The position numbers and the translations under genes are program-made. DNA of 64,000 nt from Membranipora membranacea. Lineage: Eukaryota; Bryozoa; Gymnolaemata; Cheilostomatida; Membraniporidae. The notes under the pieces were generated by a model, which made no database searches, was not told where the DNA came from, and worked only from the letters and a program-made list of their open reading frames with translations. Numbering within the stretch: the first letter of the stretch is position 1; every line of letters starts with the position of its first letter. The stretch covers positions 7,083,501 through 7,147,500 of the forward strand of contig OU612070.1 of the NCBI GenBank assembly GCA_914767715.1, written 5' to 3'. Positions 63,101 through 64,000 of this stretch are shown in pieces.

Positions 63101-64000
63101 GCTTGATCTGTAGATGGAGATGTTGCTTCATTGTAAGAGGGTAGCCCTGATTGCCTGGAGGTTGGTGCGCTGGGACCTTCAAATATACATTACACTGAGA
63201 TAGATAATATTACCCTCATTTTTACGGTACGTCAGAGTGAAGATTTGTGATGGCGAGTGCAGTCCAAAGTCACAAAACAAGGTCAAAGATCAATACAACA
63301 ATAACCACTCACAACTCTTCAGGAAGTGGCGAGTGATTTGTCCTGCTGACATTTTACCCTTCAGTTCAACCAACATTATTTTCACCATTTGAATTCTATT
63401 GGATGAACTTACCGTTTGAGCTAACTGGTGAGAGTTCTCTGACCCTTGATCTTGAGTGCTGTAGTGTAGCCTGTATTTTATCTTTCTTACTATTTATGTC
63501 TGACAATGTGTCCTCACTTGAAATAGCACCCAAATCAAGATCTAAGGCTTGCTGCATCAGCTCTACTCCTCTTTTATAAGACAGCAAAGCTTGCTCTCCG
63601 TTTTGGCGCTCATCGTAGCTCAAGGCAGCATTGACCTCCCTGAAGAGTAAAGTACAACTTGTTAAAATAAACGAAGATGACAAGATGATGCAAAGGGAAC
63701 AGTGCCATTTCAGCAAAATACCCCTGAATCTGTGTGGCTGGAGATCAGTTAAGTGATAGGGCATGTTCACTAGGTCATCAGGACTCTGTCATATCCCAAA
63801 CATACATTAAAACCTATCAGACATCTAATAATAATTCCTGCAAATATAGAGATATAGGAGGACCTAAAATAACATTAGTACAACATTAGTACCAATTTGT
63901 TTTTGTGAGTTATTTGAGTTGAGCTTACGTAAAAGCAAGATTGTGTAGTTGGTTGAATTCTTGCGCTCTATCAATGGCTTGCTGAAGAATTCTTGGAGGA
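33188..64000 (-). CDS. SPART: Spartin (MIT and senescence domains), 5' end outside window
   Basis: Exons in gene order: >64000-63929, 63639-63413, 63176-63043, 62685-62568, 62021-61926, 61670-61434, 38441-38355, 37748-37554, 37114-36941, 36385-36295, 33494-33188; all phases fit. An additional exon may lie at 39114-38947. The first two exons give an MIT helix bundle (NQLHNLAF, then ERQNGEQALLSYKRGVELM). The third and fourth end in MLEIADAQ and VFFITAEGYVSTPSYPSPLR; the fifth and sixth have GAYVFPDVTSTQEG and VGILLDDITS, the ubiquitin-binding part. Next comes a Pro/Thr-rich linker. The senescence domain follows: EWMNWGMEKGAEKLGGLM, KKAAPYIKTQAKKMMPENM, YLGLETAAKALG and YGHQIGLATDNAMYTLGN. Spartin works on lipid droplets, endosomes and cytokinesis through MIT-ESCRT binding and lipid transfer; human loss causes Troyer syndrome. 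The intron between 61434 and 38441 is about 23 kb (22 kb if the extra exon is real) and holds the sulfotransferase cluster on the other strand. Confidence 0.95.
35689..35698. repeat. Poly-G run (G10)
   Basis: Ten consecutive G lie in the spartin intron between exons 33188-33494 and 36295-36385. Confidence 0.95.
37835..38184. mobile_element. Palindromic foldback element, family B, copy 2
   Basis: It has the same arms as 8863-9316 (GCTGGGCTTTGCCCAGC at the left, CAGCTGTGTCAGCAGTGG at the right; shared AGTAGCTTTGAATGGAG and complement), with a shorter centre (AACAACAACATTTG). TTAA is found at both tips. The element sits in the spartin intron between exons 38355-38441 and 37554-37748. Confidence 0.87.
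38282..38295. repeat. Poly-C run (C14)
   Basis: Fourteen consecutive C lie within the spartin intron, about 60 bases from the donor side of exon 38355-38441. Confidence 0.95.
38947..39114 (-). other. Candidate extra spartin exon (uncertain)
   Basis: On the minus strand an acceptor TCTTAG and a donor GTAAGA bracket 168 bases in an open frame. The exon would begin with two bases and end with one, exactly the phase needed to join the linker exon at 61434 to the exon at 38441. It encodes ~55 mostly hydrophobic residues (LLSAVVLDRLRSLIGF, ANTVVGIQALTNF) that I do not recognise from other spartins. The plus strand of the same stretch is also open for 106 codons, so the frame may be chance or belong to an old sulfotransferase exon. 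Confidence 0.3.
39678..41679 (+). pseudogene. Sulfotransferase copy 1, pseudogene
   Basis: Recognisable exons match those of the intact neighbours: A 39678-39833 (HGFYGYYVNDGVP to LLTYPKSG), D 40242-40362 (TIHCIRNSKDVASSALPFF), E 40509-40603 (YGNWFDWIKTWYPYRNNKN), F 41130-41274 and G 41574-41679. Exons B and C are missing; only a trace of exon B (GTCAGGATAT near 39939) remains, and a repeat copy (40016-40130) occupies the gap. Exon F has an in-frame TAG at 41262-41264, and exon G has lost about 7 bases after GGTAAAATTGGA, shifting the frame to an early TAG. The first (hydrophobic) exon is not identified: an ATG at 39212 encodes a signal-like KKRLFPLILSVFGCF, but its donor is in the wrong phase. 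It is the 5'-most and most decayed member of the array. Confidence 0.9.
40016..40130. repeat. Interspersed ~110-bp repeat, copy 1 (AAAGGGGGGCTTCAG family)
   Basis: This is ~80% identical by eye to 42598-42710: GTTCAGATTCACTTTCTC, CCAGGTTGATAG and TGTGCTCCATTT are shared in order and spacing. It lies where exons B and C of the sulfotransferase pseudogene should be. No inverted ends are visible, so the element class is unknown. Confidence 0.75.
41680..42597. other. Spacer after the sulfotransferase pseudogene, with an isolated 93-codon open frame
   Basis: An open frame at 42311-42592 (starts MKISIMTIVGSPQSS; contains SRFGANEKDTQRIGSG) has protein-like composition. It has no recognised family, no splice context and no clear promoter. 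See the entry at 42792-43320 for related frames. Confidence 0.3.
42598..42710. repeat. Interspersed ~110-bp repeat, copy 2
   Basis: It is the second copy of the element at 40016-40130, in the same orientation, starting AAAGGGGGGCTCCAGTTCAG and ending after TGTGCTCCATTTAGGCGG. It lies in the spacer between sulfotransferase copies 1 and 2. Confidence 0.75.
42792..43320 (+). other. Unidentified open frames, possible degenerate gene or element
   Basis: An 88-codon frame (42792-43058; contains EGEMDLYLSEADGPF and TSEAVLRQMKKNKNQLILMD) is followed, after stops, by a frame at about 43171-43320 (contains WNDKWLSEIKIEVKRSL and SIVLLDACDSENL). With the frame at 42311-42592 they suggest three pieces of one decayed coding sequence lacking introns, as in a retrocopy or a transposon remnant. 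I do not recognise the family. Chance open frames are the alternative. Confidence 0.3.
43360..48497 (+). CDS. Sulfotransferase copy 2 (cytosolic SULT-type fold, hydrophobic N-terminal exon)
   Basis: Eight exons: 43360-43453, 44349-44504, 45074-45217, 45725-45825, 46031-46151, 46662-46756, 47199-47343, 48385-48497. They total 969 bases, 322 residues, with all phases matching copies 3 and 4. The enzyme should transfer sulfate from PAPS to a hydroxyl or amine of a small molecule. Key parts: TYPKSGTGF (PAPS phosphosulfate loop with catalytic Lys), SPRVLGSHLPW (catalytic His), CIRNPKDIASS (3'-phosphate-binding Arg and Ser), YPYRNNKN, and LRKGKVGSWKADFTVEQNE near the end (RKGxxGxW). Exon 1 (MAFSLKATAIRC, then YLVIVMKTVWWI) adds ~31 residues upstream of the usual SULT start; an internal Met in exon A (GKMTLKYG) could be an alternative start. 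The last intron (47344-48384) holds a hAT element. The Trp normally after KSGT is Gly here. Substrate unknown. Confidence 0.92.
45251..45264. repeat. Poly-G run (G14)
   Basis: Fourteen consecutive G lie in the copy 2 sulfotransferase intron, 34 bases after the exon 45074-45217 donor. Confidence 0.95.
47623..48148. mobile_element. Non-autonomous hAT transposon with intact 8-bp target duplication
   Basis: The element is 526 bp and starts CAGGGGTGCCCAACCTATGG and ends GGTTGGGCACCCCTG, the CAGGGG..CCCCTG ends typical of hAT elements. Both flanks carry the same 8-bp GTCTAGAC (47615-47622 and 48149-48156), the target length expected for hAT. There is no transposase. The inner part repeats GGCTCAT motifs near both ends. 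It is inserted in the last intron of sulfotransferase copy 2; the perfect target duplication suggests a fairly recent insertion. Confidence 0.95.
48498..50208. other. Spacer between sulfotransferase copies 2 and 3
   Basis: No intact exon is seen up to 50208. From about 49780 the sequence resembles the intron that precedes exon C in copies 3 and 4 (GGGCA.GGATGGA..ACAAATCC, GAGACCATATCTTTC, TTAGGAATATCTGGCAG), leading into the exon relic at 50209. Before that, 48900-49030 partly resembles the stretch after the copy 2 stop (GAAAGATGA.TGT..AGTTGTTT), a small local duplication. Confidence 0.55.
50209..50296 (+). pseudogene. Relic of a sulfotransferase exon C
   Basis: After the acceptor TTTTGTAG the sequence ATCCTAAATCAAATTTTC runs parallel to exon C of copy 3 (53662-53762) and ends GTGAAGGAGGGGAGAGTCAAG before a GT donor. 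It is 88 bases against 101, so about 13 bases are lost and the frame reaches TAA early. Preceding intron homology extends to about 49780. Other exons were not found, so this is the remnant of a further gene copy between copies 2 and 3. Confidence 0.85.
51107..55658 (+). CDS. Sulfotransferase copy 3 (cytosolic SULT-type fold, hydrophobic N-terminal exon)
   Basis: Eight exons: 51107-51200, 52248-52403, 52813-52965, 53662-53762, 53995-54118, 54617-54711, 55017-55161, 55546-55658. Total 981 bases, 326 residues. Motifs by residue: TYPKSGTEL 79-87 with catalytic Lys82, SPRVFGSHLNW 145-155 with catalytic His152, HCIRNPKDLASS 171-182, YGSWFSWMKEWYPDRNNKN 212-230, and RKGKAGSWKADFTVEQNE 288-305, the adenosine/3'-phosphate end motif. 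The first exon encodes MAQSLKGSIHHYVFTFVFFA followed by VGWYRYFKFLV, a 17-20-residue hydrophobic stretch that could be a signal anchor. The homologous internal Met of copies 1 and 2 is Leu here (GKLSCKYD), so exon 1 is required for a normal start. Exons B, C, D and introns are very close to copy 4. Substrate unknown; expected activity is PAPS-dependent sulfation. Confidence 0.94.
51461..51664. mobile_element. Foldback MITE, family D, copy 2
   Basis: Ends AAAAGACCAATGCATG and ATAGTCAGGCAGTTAC mirror GTAACTGCCTGACTAT and CATTGGTCTTTGGGTAG. A G16 run (51516-51531) lies just inside the left arm. It sits in the first intron of sulfotransferase copy 3 and is not seen at the matching place in copy 4. 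Confidence 0.8.
51516..51531. repeat. Poly-G run (G16)
   Basis: Sixteen consecutive G lie inside a foldback element in the first intron of sulfotransferase copy 3. It is the longest G/C run in the window. Confidence 0.95.
55659..56520. other. Spacer between sulfotransferase copies 3 and 4
   Basis: No coding exon. About 55920-56010 (GTGTAACACATCTGCA, GACCTTGGGTCTGA) matches 50435-50510 upstream of copy 3, so the duplicated unit includes upstream flank. The last ~30 bases before the ATG (GTTAGCAAGTCTGAAG) are similar to those before copy 3. Confidence 0.6.
56521..61110 (+). CDS. Sulfotransferase copy 4 (cytosolic SULT-type fold, hydrophobic N-terminal exon)
   Basis: Eight exons: 56521-56605, 57264-57419, 57720-57872, 58508-58608, 58854-58977, 60075-60169, 60461-60605, 60998-61110. 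Total 972 bases, 323 residues, all phases compatible. It retains TYPKSGTEF (PAPS loop, catalytic Lys), SPRVFGSHLNW (catalytic His), CIRNPKDVASS, YGSWFSWMKEWYPDRNNKN and RKGKAGSWKADFTVEQNE. Exon 1 is nine bases shorter than in copy 3 and reads MAQSLIGYYIFSFTFFASRW then YYYFKCLI. The site of the internal Met is Leu (GKLTCKYG), so exon 1 must supply the start. It is very similar to copy 3 in exons and many introns, pointing to recent tandem duplication. The intron 58978-60074 is enlarged by several copies of the AAAGGGCAACC MITE. Substrate unknown. Confidence 0.94.
58993..59222. mobile_element. AAAGGGCAACC MITE, copy 2 (shortened, inverted)
   Basis: Bounded by TTAAAGGGCAACCAAGGTTTC at the left and GAAACCTTGGTTGCCCTTT at the right. 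Its body is the reverse complement of 1798-2168 with an internal deletion. It lies in the sulfotransferase copy 4 intron 58978-60074, next to an inverted full copy. Confidence 0.88.
59223..59630. mobile_element. AAAGGGCAACC MITE, copy 3 plus a terminal fragment
   Basis: The full copy runs to about 59608 in the same orientation as 1798-2168 (GCATTAATGGGTAGCAAATAATG, TTTAGGGGAGGTTCC). It is followed immediately by another end (AAAGGGCAACCAAGGTTTT). With the inverted copy at 58993-59222 it forms a long inverted repeat. Confidence 0.88.
61111..61433. other. Spacer between sulfotransferase copy 4 and the next spartin exon
   Basis: These 323 bases separate the plus-strand TAA of copy 4 from the minus-strand donor of the spartin linker exon. 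I see no exon. Sulfotransferase 3' untranslated sequence and the first part of the large spartin intron overlap here on opposite strands. Confidence 0.6.

Overview
The window is nuclear DNA from an invertebrate animal. It is AT-rich, its genes are split by many short GT-AG introns, and it carries metazoan gene families (spartin, an ENPP-type ectophosphodiesterase, cytosolic-type sulfotransferases, a class A GPCR and a probable Rod/KNTC1 kinetochore protein). Inverted-repeat and tRNA-derived elements are frequent. A tunicate or another invertebrate deuterostome would fit, but the sequence alone does not fix the species. I built all exon models by hand from splice consensus, reading phase and protein resemblance.

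Layout. (1) 277-17897, plus strand: the C-terminal ~1,250 codons of a large helical-repeat protein in 24 phase-compatible exons, most like Rod/KNTC1. The 5' part lies outside the window. Its introns hold foldback elements, a tRNA-derived palindrome and a G-rich minisatellite. (2) 17898-21713: a gene-poor interval ending in a ~607-bp near-perfect palindrome just upstream of a TATA box. (3) 21765-22850, plus: a single-exon class A GPCR. (4) 25475-31727, minus: a complete 8-exon, 468-residue ENPP6/7-like ectophosphodiesterase with a signal peptide and a GPI-type C-terminus, but without the first zinc-binding Asp. (5) 33188 to beyond 64000, minus: spartin (MIT domain to senescence domain), incomplete at its 5' end. 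(6) 39678-61110, plus: a tandem sulfotransferase cluster of one pseudogene, three intact 8-exon genes and one exon relic. It lies inside a single ~20-23 kb intron of spartin, on the opposite strand.

How the parts relate. The GPCR and ENPP genes converge on a shared 2.6-kb spacer. ENPP and spartin are head-to-tail on the minus strand. The sulfotransferase array grew by duplication inside the spartin intron. Copies 3 and 4 still share intron sequence, and a transposable element in copy 4 has a recognisable near-empty site in copy 3. The intact sulfotransferases keep the PAPS-binding and catalytic motifs, and each starts with an extra exon encoding a hydrophobic N-terminus.

The most noteworthy points are the nested antisense sulfotransferase array with its N-terminal exon, the altered ENPP metal site, the long palindrome at the GPCR promoter, and a head-to-head tRNA-derived palindrome. 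I saw no CRISPR array, prokaryotic operon or viral gene.
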